DNA of 64,000 bases, from positions 23,205 to 87,204 of the forward strand of contig CALUWI010000012.1 in the NCBI GenBank assembly GCA_944324465.1. Direction: 5' to 3'. Source of the DNA: an uncultured Mucispirillum sp. Its GTDB lineage: Bacteria > Chrysiogenota > Deferribacteres > Deferribacterales > Mucispirillaceae. The notes under the pieces were generated by a model that was not told the DNA's origin, did no database searches, and saw only the letters and a list, made by a program, of their open reading frames with translations. The translations under genes and the position numbers were made by a program. This document shows, in pieces, positions 55,214 to 63,840 of the stretch; the first letter of the stretch is position 1; every line of letters starts with the position of its first letter.

Positions 55214-55957
55214 TTATTGTATGGTAAGATATAAATAAGCAGCAAACTGTTTTGCAAGGCGTCCGCTTCTTCCGCCCCTGTCTATTGCATAGCTTTCTGC
55301 CATTTTCTCCCACCCTTCAATCATACTTATATTGTATTTTTTTAAATACATTTTTACTATTTCTAAATAATCATTTTTATTAAGGGGATAAAACCCTATA
55401 GACAATCCAAACCTTGCCTGCAGTGATGTCTGTTCGTTTGCCTCATCTCTGTCATAAATATCATTAGTATCTGATGATGATGCTGAAACTATCTGGCGTT
55501 TATTAGATGTAGCTGCAAATATAACATTTGCAGGTTTTGATTCTATACCGCCTTCAATAGCTGACTTAAACCGTCTGTATGCAGTATCACCATCTTTAAA
55601 TGATATATCATCAAAAAACAAAAGAAATTTCTTATCTTTATTTTCTCTTATTATTTTATAAAGACCGTAAATCGCCCCAGGTGTTTCATCAATAAATTCA
55701 ATAGTAACAAGCCCTAATGGTGCATATTTTAAAGCAAGCAGTCTTAATAGGGTAGATTTACCACTGCCCTTTTCGCCCCATAAAAGCATATTTAAACATG
55801 GACCGCCAGCAACAAATGATGCCATATTTTTATCAGCAAGCTGCACATTATCAGTTACAGCTAAAAGCTCATCTATATTAATATCACTTTCAACAACGGC
55901 TTCTTCTAAAACACCATTTATATATCTGTATGCTGCATTATTTAGCATTATTTTCAC
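55214..55957 (-). CDS. DUF815 family AAA ATPase
   Basis: The 247-residue ATPase has Walker A GEKGSGKST (61-69), Walker B LLFFDDISF (about 112-120), a sensor segment IFAATSNKRQIV and an arginine-finger-like LQARFGLSIGF. The QARFGLSI(G)F pattern and the SNRRH/SNKRQ motif after sensor 1 are typical of DUF815 (AAA_11-like) proteins. Their role is unknown. Here it is the first gene of an operon with a 75-aa protein and a probable outer-membrane protein. Confidence 0.8.
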   Translation of the reverse strand: MKIMLNNAAYRYINGVLEEAVVESDINIDELLAVTDNVQLADKNMASFVAGGPCLNMLLWGEKGSGKSTLLRLLALKYAPLGLVTIEFIDETPGAIYGLYKIIRENKDKKFLLFFDDISFKDGDTAYRRFKSAIEGGIESKPANVIFAATSNKRQIVSASSSDTNDIYDRDEANEQTSLQARFGLSIGFYPLNKNDYLEIVKMYLKKYNISMIEGWEKMAESYAIDRGGRSGRLAKQFAAYLYLTIQ

Positions 55958-56306
55958 CTTAATAGTATAATAATCTAGCGAATATTATATATATTTTAAA
56001 AATAAAACAAGGTAAAAATATAATCAATAAAAAAAATAATGCAAATACAAATATAATTTATACAAAAAATTCTTTTTTGTTTTATCACATAAAAAATTTC
56101 AAAAAGTAAGCTGGTTAAAAATCAGTAAAATTTAAATTATTAAAAATATGCATCAATTTACTAGGTTTTGTGGTAATCTTTATATTTATCATTGCTTTTT
56201 TATTGCATATATGGTTTACTACATAGACGCTGGTTATAAATATAACTATGTTATTATTTTATACATTACAGTATAAATACTGTATTTTATTTGCAGCAGG
56301 TGAAAT
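55958..56306. other. AT-rich divergent intergenic region
   Basis: About 350 nt separate the DUF815 ATPase from the cNMP/CBS protein. It must hold promoters in both directions, but I see no convincing -35/-10 pair, operator or hairpin. Confidence 0.4.
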
Positions 56307-58196
56307 ATGATTGAAGAATCAATGACACTATCAGATGCTATTATTGAAAAGCTGAAAAAACAGCATTTGTTTGAAAACCTTACCAGTGAAGATATTAAAG
56401 CAGCCATTACTAGATTTGAAGAAATACATATTCTTACTGGGGAACTGGCATTTAGAAAAGGCGAACGCTATCATAAGGGTATATATTTTCTGCTTAATGG
56501 TGAAATAACCCTTTCTAATCCTAAATCATCTATAAATGTATCATGCCATAACTGTCCTGTTGGGCTTTCAACATTTTTAGGCAAAACAATGTATACTATG
56601 AATGCTGTTGCTCAGTCTGACTGCGACTTATTATTTGTGCATGAGCTTTGCATATACAGACTTATGGAGCTTTCTGATGATTTTAGAACAAAACTTATAA
56701 AAGATATTCAAGTAAGGCTTACTCATCTTGAAAACTCATCAAACACTTTTTTAATGCAGTCTGTTTATCAGACAGTATCAGGTGTTATGAGCTCCCCTGT
56801 TATTACAATACAAACAGGTAAATCTGTGGTAGTTGCTGCAAACCTTATGAAAGAACATAAAATAAGCAGCCTTTTAGTTGTAAACAGAAAACAGATTGTA
56901 AAAGGTCTTGTTACTTCAACAGACCTTACAAGAAAATTTTTAGTAGATTTAGAAAACAATATTAATAATCAGGATGTGGAAAACTATATGGACTTAGAAC
57001 CTGTAACATTCCCCCCTGAATTTCCTATTGTAGAAGCATTAAACGAACTTCAAATAGCTGGCAAAACACATGGTGTAGTTATGCAGAATTCAAAACCTGC
57101 AGGTATTGTATCTATTCATAACATTTCTACAATGCTTTTTGAAAACTCCCATCTGTATTGTGCCCATATTGATAATATGACTAATTTTGAAGAATTAAAA
57201 ATAGTTTTTACTCAAATATACAGGGCAGCAAAAACTCTTGCTACATCATCAAGAGTATCAAGAGAAGAATTAACTGCATTATCTTCAATCCACAGAGCAA
57301 TACATAAAAAAGCATTCCAGCTTACAAGCGATGCTTTTAAAGCTGAGAAAAACTTTAAATTAACTGATTATTCATACTGCTATCTGCTTTTAGGAGCTGG
57401 AGCAAGGCGAGAAATGGATTTACGCCCACAGATAAATAATGCTTTTATTTTAGCAGATGATGTGCCTGACTGGGCAGAAAAAATGTTTATTGAATTTGCT
57501 GCAAAATACCATGAAAACCTTGTAAATATAGGATATTATCCTCATAACAGTAATGATGATGTAATGACTGTTAATATGGTGCATAAATACTCTAAATGGA
57601 TAGAAGAAATAGACAGCTGGGCATCAAAAGGCAATAAGTCTGATAAAAAATATGCTTTTGCAATGCTTATAGATATAGCAGCCCTTGAAGGTGATATTAA
57701 ACTTGCCTGGTCCATTAGAAACTATGTACTTAAAAAAGCAGCAGACAGACCAGCAATTCTTTCAGCATTAGTTAAGCAGTATCCTGCAATAAAAATACCT
57801 GTTTCTCAGTTTGGCAGTTTTATTGTGGAAAAAGACGGCGAATATGAAGGAATGTTTAACTTAAAAACACAGGCTCTTTCATATATAGTTAATATTACAA
57901 GGCTTTTAGCAATCTATGCAGGTATTACAGATATGGGTACAATAGAACGCATAGAGCATTTAGAAAGAAAAAAAATTATATCAGAAGAACTTGCAACTCA
58001 AGCAATTATTGCTTTTGATACTATTACAGAAACCTTAATAAATGAGCAGGTTAACCAGTCAGTAAACAACCAGAAAGTAACAAGTTATATTTCACCTGCC
58101 TCATTATCACTATTTTATCAGGAGAAACTAAAAAGAGCACTGCAGTTTGCAACCATATACACAAGCTACGGTGTTAAATTTTTAAATGAAATATGA
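56307..58196 (+). CDS. cNMP-binding, CBS-pair and degenerate DUF294 nucleotidyltransferase-like protein
   Basis: The 629-residue protein has a cyclic-nucleotide-binding-type domain (about 15-130), a pair of CBS domains (about 160-275), a DUF294 nucleotidyltransferase-like domain (about 300-450) and its C-terminal helical partner. In active relatives a GS.GR.E motif is followed by TDQDN. Here the site is G363-A-G-A-R-R-E with P-Q-I-N at 374-377, so both metal-binding aspartates are missing and the enzyme is probably dead. It starts a coupled operon, with its last 4 nt overlapping the next gene. It may be a nucleotide sensor regulating its neighbours. Confidence 0.8.
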   Translation: MIEESMTLSDAIIEKLKKQHLFENLTSEDIKAAITRFEEIHILTGELAFRKGERYHKGIYFLLNGEITLSNPKSSINVSCHNCPVGLSTFLGKTMYTMNAVAQSDCDLLFVHELCIYRLMELSDDFRTKLIKDIQVRLTHLENSSNTFLMQSVYQTVSGVMSSPVITIQTGKSVVVAANLMKEHKISSLLVVNRKQIVKGLVTSTDLTRKFLVDLENNINNQDVENYMDLEPVTFPPEFPIVEALNELQIAGKTHGVVMQNSKPAGIVSIHNISTMLFENSHLYCAHIDNMTNFEELKIVFTQIYRAAKTLATSSRVSREELTALSSIHRAIHKKAFQLTSDAFKAEKNFKLTDYSYCYLLLGAGARREMDLRPQINNAFILADDVPDWAEKMFIEFAAKYHENLVNIGYYPHNSNDDVMTVNMVHKYSKWIEEIDSWASKGNKSDKKYAFAMLIDIAALEGDIKLAWSIRNYVLKKAADRPAILSALVKQYPAIKIPVSQFGSFIVEKDGEYEGMFNLKTQALSYIVNITRLLAIYAGITDMGTIERIEHLERKKIISEELATQAIIAFDTITETLINEQVNQSVNNQKVTSYISPASLSLFYQEKLKRALQFATIYTSYGVKFLNEI

Positions 58197-58999
58197 TGAC
58201 AAAAGATATTAATAATTCACAACAGAAATTAGTAGTTTTAATAGATGCAGATAATGCATCTCCAAGTATAATATACGGGCTTATGGCAGAGATTGCAAAA
58301 TACGGCACAGCCCATGTAAAAAGAATATACGGCGACTGGACAAGCCCTAACTTAAAAGGCTGGAAAGATATTCTTTTAGAACATGCCCTGCAGCCAGTAC
58401 AGCAGTTTGGTTATACCAAAGGTAAAAACTCAACAGACAGTGCCATGATTATTGATGCTATGGACTTACTTTACAGCGGTAAATTTGACGGCTTCTGCAT
58501 AGTATCAAGCGACAGCGACTTTACACGGCTTGCCTCCCGCATAAGAGAAGGCGGCTTAAATGTTTACGGATTTGGCGAACAGAAAACGCCTCAGCCTTTT
58601 ATAAGTGCATGTGATAAATTTATTTACACTGAAATTCTACAGGAATTAGATGACGAAACAGACAGTGAAAATAATGATAAAGATATGAAACAGCAGCAGG
58701 TAAAAAGAAAAACTACAAATGAACTTAAAATGGATACCCGCCTTGTAAACCTGCTGCGTTCTGCAGTTATTGCATCAATGGACGAAAACGGCTGGGCCTT
58801 TTTAGGTGAAGTTGGCCAGCATATTACTAAACAGTCGCCAGAATTTGATGCCCGTAACTATGGGTATGCAAAACTTAAAGATTTGGTGAAATCTATACAG
58901 CTTTTTGAAATAGATGAAAGAAAAGATGAAAGAGCACCAAATATTAAACAGATTTATATTAAAGATAAAAGAATGAAAAAACAGTTTTTAGATGAATAA
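58193..58999 (+). CDS. NYN-domain (LabA/PIN-like) ribonuclease with OST-HTH/LOTUS domain
   Basis: The 268-residue protein has an N-terminal NYN domain with the acidic residues of PIN-like nucleases: VVLIDADN (Asp18, Asp20), NSTDSAMIIDAMDLL and IVSSDSDFTRLA. After a charged linker (about 155-180) comes an OST-HTH/LOTUS domain (LVNLLRSAVIASMDENGWAF to GYAKLKDLVKSIQLFEI), which binds RNA in other proteins. It overlaps both neighbours by 1-4 nt and is translated with them. It is likely a cytoplasmic RNA-processing enzyme. Confidence 0.88.
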   Translation: MMTKDINNSQQKLVVLIDADNASPSIIYGLMAEIAKYGTAHVKRIYGDWTSPNLKGWKDILLEHALQPVQQFGYTKGKNSTDSAMIIDAMDLLYSGKFDGFCIVSSDSDFTRLASRIREGGLNVYGFGEQKTPQPFISACDKFIYTEILQELDDETDSENNDKDMKQQQVKRKTTNELKMDTRLVNLLRSAVIASMDENGWAFLGEVGQHITKQSPEFDARNYGYAKLKDLVKSIQLFEIDERKDERAPNIKQIYIKDKRMKKQFLDE

Positions 59000-59445
59000 T
59001 GCTTATAATTAAACAATACCCGCAGGAATTAGAAATACCTTATCATCTGCTGCTTGATGCAGACCCTTCAAAAAAATTAGTTGATAAGTATTTAGCCTGC
59101 GGAATATTGTTTGGGGCTTTTTATGATAAAGAGCCTGCAGGAGTTTGTCTTTTAATATTTCATAATAATATTACTGCTGAAATTATTAATCTGGCAGTTT
59201 TAGAAAAATATAGAAATAAAAATATTGGTAAACTACTTATTTCTTTTGCAGAAAATCAAGCAAGACTTTGGGGTTTTAAATATATGGAAATAGGTACATC
59301 AGAGAATATTGTAAAATATTATGAAAAGCAGGGATATAAATACTATAAAACTAAAAAAAATTTTTTTATAGAAAATTACGAGTTTCCAGTTATTGATAAT
59401 GGAATTATTTTAAAAGATATGATAAGACTTATTAAAAATCTGTAA
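58999..59445 (+). CDS. GNAT family acetyltransferase
   Basis: The 148-residue protein has the GNAT acetyl-CoA site NKNIGKLLISFAENQARLWG (about 74-93) and the later IGTSENIVKYYEKQGYKYYK. It would transfer an acetyl group to an amine, but the substrate is unknown. Its ATG overlaps the NYN stop by one base. The last 70 bp are duplicated, in diverged form, about 630 nt downstream (59990-60069). Confidence 0.85.
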   Translation: MLIIKQYPQELEIPYHLLLDADPSKKLVDKYLACGILFGAFYDKEPAGVCLLIFHNNITAEIINLAVLEKYRNKNIGKLLISFAENQARLWGFKYMEIGTSENIVKYYEKQGYKYYKTKKNFFIENYEFPVIDNGIILKDMIRLIKNL

Positions 59446-59461
59446 TATTTTGCAAATACTT

Positions 59462-59600
59462 CTAAATCTTCTATTTTCTTTTATAATTTTTGCAAAATTT
59501 GAAAAAACTTCATTTTGCTCTTTGTTTAAATCATATAAAACTTTATTATCTTTTTTAAGTTCTTTAACCACTGCTTAAATTGCTGCAATCGTTTTTAAAT
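59462..59600 (-). pseudogene. Decayed gene fragment, minus strand
   Basis: An open frame reading DLKTIAAI, in-frame TAA (59575-59577), then AVVKELKKDNKVLYDLNKEQ and onward to AKIIKENRRF looks like coding sequence of an amphipathic helical protein broken by a nonsense change, CAA to TAA being the simplest. It has no start or ribosome binding site and fades into the 3' end of the acetyltransferase gene. I cannot name the parent protein. Confidence 0.4.
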
Positions 59601-59715
59601 CTTACAATGAATAACTTTTAAATAGATAGATATTGACAAGCTGTATTAAAGATTATATATTAAGTGCAGTTAGAATATATCAGAGCAGATATTGCTCTTG
59701 GTTTTTATGGTTTCA

Positions 59716-59751
59716 TAAATATCCGCCATATTGACCGTAGGCGGATATTTA
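59716..59751. repeat. Perfect 12-bp hairpin downstream of the small peptide ORF
   Basis: TAAATATCCGCC (59716-59727) pairs exactly with GGCGGATATTTA (59740-59751) across a 12-nt loop. Reading the minus strand it begins 1-2 nt after the peptide stop, as a 3' stabilising or terminating stem would. No long T run follows. Confidence 0.7.
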
Positions 59752-59752
59752 C

Positions 59753-59833
59753 TTATTTAAGCTTAATCACAGCTACTACTACAAATATCACAATGTATAT
59801 TAAAAAGTAGGTAGTGTAGCTTTCAATAAGCAT
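59753..59833 (-). CDS. Candidate 26-residue hydrophobic peptide (type I toxin-like)
   Basis: ATG 59833 is preceded by AAGGGGGTGG, one of the strongest ribosome binding sites in the window. The 26 codons encode MLIESYTTYF, then IVIFVVVAVI, then KLK: a single membrane helix with a basic end. A promoter-like TTGCAT-17-TATAAC lies upstream and a perfect hairpin follows the stop. Bases 59862-59871 in the leader can pair with 59688-59697 past the hairpin, a long-range 5'-3' contact of the kind that keeps type I toxin mRNAs silent. It resembles no toxin family I can name. Confidence 0.5.
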   Translation of the reverse strand: MLIESYTTYFLIYIVIFVVVAVIKLK

Positions 59834-59897
59834 ATTGCCACCCCCTTAAAGTTTAGGTTATGAGCAATACCGCCTTAATATATCTAACTGCACTATT

Positions 59898-59926
59898 GTT
59901 ATACTATTATATTTCTTTTAATGCAA
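59898..59926 (-). promoter_or_regulatory. Candidate promoter of the small peptide gene
   Basis: On the minus strand TTGCAT (59921-59926) and TATAAC (59898-59903) are 17 nt apart, placing a start near 59891 and giving a leader of about 58 nt before the ATG at 59833. Confidence 0.4.
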
Positions 59927-59989
59927 ACATATATATATTATTTATCATATATTTGCTATTTAATATCATACCTGACTGTATCAAATAAA

Positions 59990-60069
59990 CTTTTTTGTAG
60001 AAAATTATGAATTTCCTGTTATTAATAATTGTATTATTTTAAAAGATATGATAATGTTTATTTAGAATC
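59990..60069 (+). pseudogene. Duplicated 3' end of the acetyltransferase gene
   Basis: About 80 nt repeat the end of the acetyltransferase gene (59358-59437) with roughly one difference in seven. It still reads FFVENYEFPVIN then ILKDMIMFI and a stop, compared with FFIENYEFPVID then ILKDMIRLI in the intact gene. The two copies enclose the decayed fragment and the small peptide locus. Confidence 0.7.
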
Positions 60070-60086
60070 TATAAATCAGGTATATT

Positions 60087-61697
60087 ATGACTTCAACACT
60101 TTTAATTTTATCATTTGTTTTAATATTATGTATTATGCTTACAAAAGTGTCAAATAAAATGGGTATGCCGATGCTGCTTGCATTCATTATATTAGGTATG
60201 CTTTTTGGCTCTGACGGTATATTTAAAATTCCTTTTGATAATTCTATTATAATGGAACAGATTGCCACAATCGCCCTTATATTTATTATATTTTATGGCG
60301 GTTTTGGGACAAAATGGGATACAGCAAAACCTATTGTTGTAAAAGCAGTTGTGTTATCAACTCTTGGTGTAATATTAACTGCATTATTTGTAGGATTATT
60401 TTGTTATTATATTTTAAAACTTCCAATATTGATTAGCTTTTTAATAGGTTCTGTTATAAGTTCAACAGATGCAGCTTCTGTATTTTCTATTTTGCGGTCA
60501 AAAAAACTTAATTTAAAAGACGGAACAGCACCTTTATTAGAATTTGAAAGCGGAAGTAACGACCCGGCATCATATATGCTTACAATTATTATGCTTACTT
60601 TAATAACTGGTGATTTTAGCACCGGCTCATTTCTATATATGCTTTTTACACAAATAGTTTTTGGACTTTTAGCTGGTGCATTAATCGCATATGGTGCAGT
60701 GAAAATTTTAAAATATTATAATTTTTCATCAGATGGTATGAGAATGATATTTTTTGTTGCAGTAGCTATATTATCATATGCTCTGCCTACATTTATAGGT
60801 GGAAATGGACTGCTAAGTGCATATATTGTAGGTATCGTTCTTGGTAATACAAAGCTGGAAGATAAAAAACCACTTGTATATTTCTTTGACGGAGTAACAG
60901 ACCTTATGCAGATGGGGCTTTTCTTCCTGCTTGGTTTATTATCATTTCCGTCACATTTCTCAGATTATATCTATGTAGCAATAGCCATAGCAGTATTTTT
61001 AACATTTATAGCAAGACCGCTTGCTTCTTTTATACTGATGACTCCATTTAAGGCTCCACTTAACCAGCAGCTGCTTGTTTCTTTTGCAGGATTAAGGGGG
61101 GCAGCTTCTATCGTGTTTGCTATTATGGCACAAAATGGACTGAAAAATTCAGATTTTAGTAATTATGCAGATGCTATTTTTAATATTGTCTTTATAATAG
61201 TTTTATTTTCAATTTTATTACAGGGCTCTTTACTGCCATGGGCATCTAAAAAATTAAAAATGATTGATGACAGCGAAGATGTTATGAAAACATTTACAGA
61301 TTATTCTGATGAATCTCCTGTGAAATTTATAAAAAGCGTTCTTTCTAACCAGCACCCATGGATAGATAAACCTGTTAAAGAGATAACTTTACCACCAGAT
61401 ACCATAATTGCTCTCTTACAAAGAAAAAATGAAAAAATAGTTCCAAAAGGTAATACAATATTAAGAGAAAATGATATATTAATTATGTGTGCAAAAGCAG
61501 GTGATAATGTTGAAGGTGTTAAAATATCAGAAAAGCAAATTGATAATACAAGCCAGTTAATAGGTAAAAAGGTAGCTGAATTAAAAGCAGAAGAAAATAT
61601 GCTGATAGTTATGATACAAAGAGCTAATACGGTTATTATACCGCGGGGCAATACTGTTATAGAAAATGGCGATGTGCTGATTATTAACCATGCATAG
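60087..61697 (+). CDS. NhaP2-type K+/H+ (or Na+/H+) antiporter with two TrkA_C-like domains
   Basis: The 536-residue protein has 12-13 membrane helices of the CPA1 family in its first 395 residues. Expected motifs are visible: GGFGTKWD, SSTDAASVFSIL, LEFESGSNDPASYML (the ion-binding Asn-Asp) and FAGLRGAASIVFAI. The cytoplasmic tail has two TrkA_C-like units (about 425-470 and 490-535) of the form I.L..RN..I.PKGNT...E.D.L.I. Together these match NhaP2/CvrA transporters that export potassium. Its stop abuts the lpxR stop on the opposite strand. Confidence 0.9.
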   Translation: MTSTLLILSFVLILCIMLTKVSNKMGMPMLLAFIILGMLFGSDGIFKIPFDNSIIMEQIATIALIFIIFYGGFGTKWDTAKPIVVKAVVLSTLGVILTALFVGLFCYYILKLPILISFLIGSVISSTDAASVFSILRSKKLNLKDGTAPLLEFESGSNDPASYMLTIIMLTLITGDFSTGSFLYMLFTQIVFGLLAGALIAYGAVKILKYYNFSSDGMRMIFFVAVAILSYALPTFIGGNGLLSAYIVGIVLGNTKLEDKKPLVYFFDGVTDLMQMGLFFLLGLLSFPSHFSDYIYVAIAIAVFLTFIARPLASFILMTPFKAPLNQQLLVSFAGLRGAASIVFAIMAQNGLKNSDFSNYADAIFNIVFIIVLFSILLQGSLLPWASKKLKMIDDSEDVMKTFTDYSDESPVKFIKSVLSNQHPWIDKPVKEITLPPDTIIALLQRKNEKIVPKGNTILRENDILIMCAKAGDNVEGVKISEKQIDNTSQLIGKKVAELKAEENMLIVMIQRANTVIIPRGNTVIENGDVLIINHA

Positions 61698-62729
61698 CTA
61701 TATTGCAAAGCTAAGCATTATTGAGCCAAAAGTATGATTTGAAGGCTGGCCGAAATATTCTTTGCTTTTATGGGTTACACTGTATGACAGTTCAAAACCT
61801 TTATAGGTTATGGCAAGGCCGCCTTCAAAATAATGTACAAATGGGTCTAAATCCTGCCTGAAAGGGTCTTCCCATGTGTTGCCTTGAATATATATATTTC
61901 TTAATGTAAAACGGTAGCCTATGCCGCCATATACATAAATAGAAAAATCATCACTTACAACACCATTAAAATCCTGCCCGAAGTTCATTTTTGGAGTGCC
62001 AAAGGATGCATCTAAATTATGACCTATTTTTAACCGCATATTTAAATCTAAAAATGTAGAAGCATTACCTAATGATATGGCAGCAGATGGCAGTAAATGG
62101 GCACTTATAATATTAGTATTAATTACACGCAGTTTCCCTGTCCAGCTGTAATGCAGGTTCATAATAAATTCATCACCTACCTGATTATTCCATGGAAGAA
62201 CTGAATTATGCTCTGTATTTACTGATGTATGAATACCATTCTGCACATTTTCTGCAAAAGAATATTTACCTACTACGCCAATATCAAGCCATATTCGCTC
62301 AAAAGATGTATCACGCCTTTGGTTTACACCAATGGAAAAATAAAGCCCACCTGCATAAGGGTGGTCTAATGGACTTACATTTTCTGATTTATCATCTGGA
62401 GTATATATTTCCTGCGAAATGCTTACAAAGTAACTTGTAACATTATTTTTAGGATAAACGGATATTTTACCAAGCCATGACATCCTGCTTTCATTATCTT
62501 CTCCATGGAAATTCCATTCTGGAGAAATATATTCTACTCTGTAAGCTGCAGAATAATATTTATCGCTGTATATATCTACATAAGCATCATTATCTGATAA
62601 AAGTACAACCTTATGTTTTTTATAAGGCTTTAAATATTCAATATCATTATCTTCTGCTGTAATTTCTGCATAAGATAAGCTCTGCAGTGATAAAAAAACT
62701 GCAAAAAATAAAATTATTTGTTTTTTCAC
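61698..62729 (-). CDS. lpxR: Lipid A 3'-O-deacylase LpxR family, outer membrane
   Basis: LpxR removes the 3'-linked acyl chains of lipid A, which reduces recognition by host TLR4. The 343-residue protein has a signal peptide (cleavage near SYAEI). It keeps family motifs: LLSDNDAYVD with Asn47-Asp48, SDKYYSAAYRVEY with Ser60, LDHPYAGGLYFSIG, and QNGIH with His167. The C-terminal strand ends in phenylalanine and two further residues, as in barrels. These match the Asn, Asp, Ser and His active-site set. It begins 1 nt after modE and is probably under the same promoter. Confidence 0.88.
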   Translation of the reverse strand: MKKQIILFFAVFLSLQSLSYAEITAEDNDIEYLKPYKKHKVVLLSDNDAYVDIYSDKYYSAAYRVEYISPEWNFHGEDNESRMSWLGKISVYPKNNVTSYFVSISQEIYTPDDKSENVSPLDHPYAGGLYFSIGVNQRRDTSFERIWLDIGVVGKYSFAENVQNGIHTSVNTEHNSVLPWNNQVGDEFIMNLHYSWTGKLRVINTNIISAHLLPSAAISLGNASTFLDLNMRLKIGHNLDASFGTPKMNFGQDFNGVVSDDFSIYVYGGIGYRFTLRNIYIQGNTWEDPFRQDLDPFVHYFEGGLAITYKGFELSYSVTHKSKEYFGQPSNHTFGSIMLSFAI

Positions 62730-62730
62730 T

Positions 62731-63519
62731 TTATACTCGTTTTACTATTAATACAGACGATGCTTTACAAAAAGCAGATACTTTACTTCCATAAGCAATA
62801 TTCATACTGTCTATGCTTTCATTAGTTACCATAACACATAACTTATTACTGTTATCTAAATCTATAAATACTTCGCTGTTAACTGCACCTTTTTTTACAG
62901 AATTAACTGTGCCTGTAAATTTATTTCTGCAGCTTAAATGTATATCTTCATCAAGAGATAAAATTAACTGGTTAGAGTTTATTAATGCTGTAACAGAATC
63001 ACCATTTTCAAGTGCCATACGCTCTACACTGCTTTTTGAAACAGAAGCATATATTTTAAAAGATATACAATCTATTTCCACAGCAGAATAAACTGCACCT
63101 TCAGAAATATTTAATACTTTTCCATTAAAAGCATTATCAGCAGAAGATTTTATATCAAAGCTGTTAATAAGGCTTTCTATATCAGGGTTATTGTCAATAA
63201 TAGAAAGCACTTTATCAAAAGTTTCTGTATATTTATCATATCTTTCTATAAATTCTAAGCCAGCATCTGTAATTTTACTGCCGCCGCCATGTCTGCCGCC
63301 GCTTGTTCTAAGTACAAGAGTCTGACCAGTCATTTTATTCATAGCATCAACACTGTCCCATGCTGCTTTATAACTCATACCCATAACTTTTGCAGCACGA
63401 GCAATAGAGCCTGTTTCTTTAATATGTTTTAAAAGCTCTATGCGGCCTCTGCCTGCAAAATATTCACCATTATTTGTAAGCCAAAATCTGCCATCAATTT
63501 TACGATTATTATTTTTCAT
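62731..63519 (-). CDS. modE: ModE-type molybdate-responsive regulator
   Basis: The 262-residue protein has the ModE winged HTH (about 10-115) with GSIARAAKVMGMSYKAAWDSVD and RTSGGRHGGGSKITDAG, then two TOBE/Mop molybdate-binding domains (about 130-193 and 200-260), each with a FNGKV or FTGTV opening and a G.V.S.V or G.VNSEV strand. ModE binds molybdate and represses or activates molybdenum uptake and molybdoenzyme genes. Here its downstream neighbour is lpxR rather than modABC, and no molybdenum transport gene is in the window. Confidence 0.92.
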   Translation of the reverse strand: MKNNNRKIDGRFWLTNNGEYFAGRGRIELLKHIKETGSIARAAKVMGMSYKAAWDSVDAMNKMTGQTLVLRTSGGRHGGGSKITDAGLEFIERYDKYTETFDKVLSIIDNNPDIESLINSFDIKSSADNAFNGKVLNISEGAVYSAVEIDCISFKIYASVSKSSVERMALENGDSVTALINSNQLILSLDEDIHLSCRNKFTGTVNSVKKGAVNSEVFIDLDNSNKLCVMVTNESIDSMNIAYGSKVSAFCKASSVLIVKRV

Positions 63520-63674
63520 ATCCCAGTCCTTTACTTATTTATAATACATTATCAATATAAAGTAAATATTTTAATACATACTATGTATACTGTTGTAAAT
63601 AAATAAAAAATCATGCATTAAACTTATTATTTTATATTTATAACGATAAATATATTAAAAAATAATTTTAATAT

Positions 63675-63702
63675 TTGACATTTTCTTTCTTTTCTGTAAA
63701 AT
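63675..63702 (+). promoter_or_regulatory. Candidate promoter of the chemoreceptor gene
   Basis: TTGACA (63675-63680), 16-nt spacer, TAAAAT (63697-63702). The predicted leader is about 130 nt, long for this window, and contains AAGGT.GTA.ACCTT followed by a run of seven T. The rest of the 63520-63840 gap is plain AT-rich sequence. Confidence 0.45.
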
Positions 63703-63840
63703 AATTAATGCAAGGTGTAACCTTTGTGTGTTTTTTTCGTCTTTTGAAGATAAAAAAGATATTAAAAGTATTTATTATTTATATCATCTTTATTATAGTA
63801 TATTTTTATAGTATTTTAGCGTTTTTAGGAGGACTTTAAT

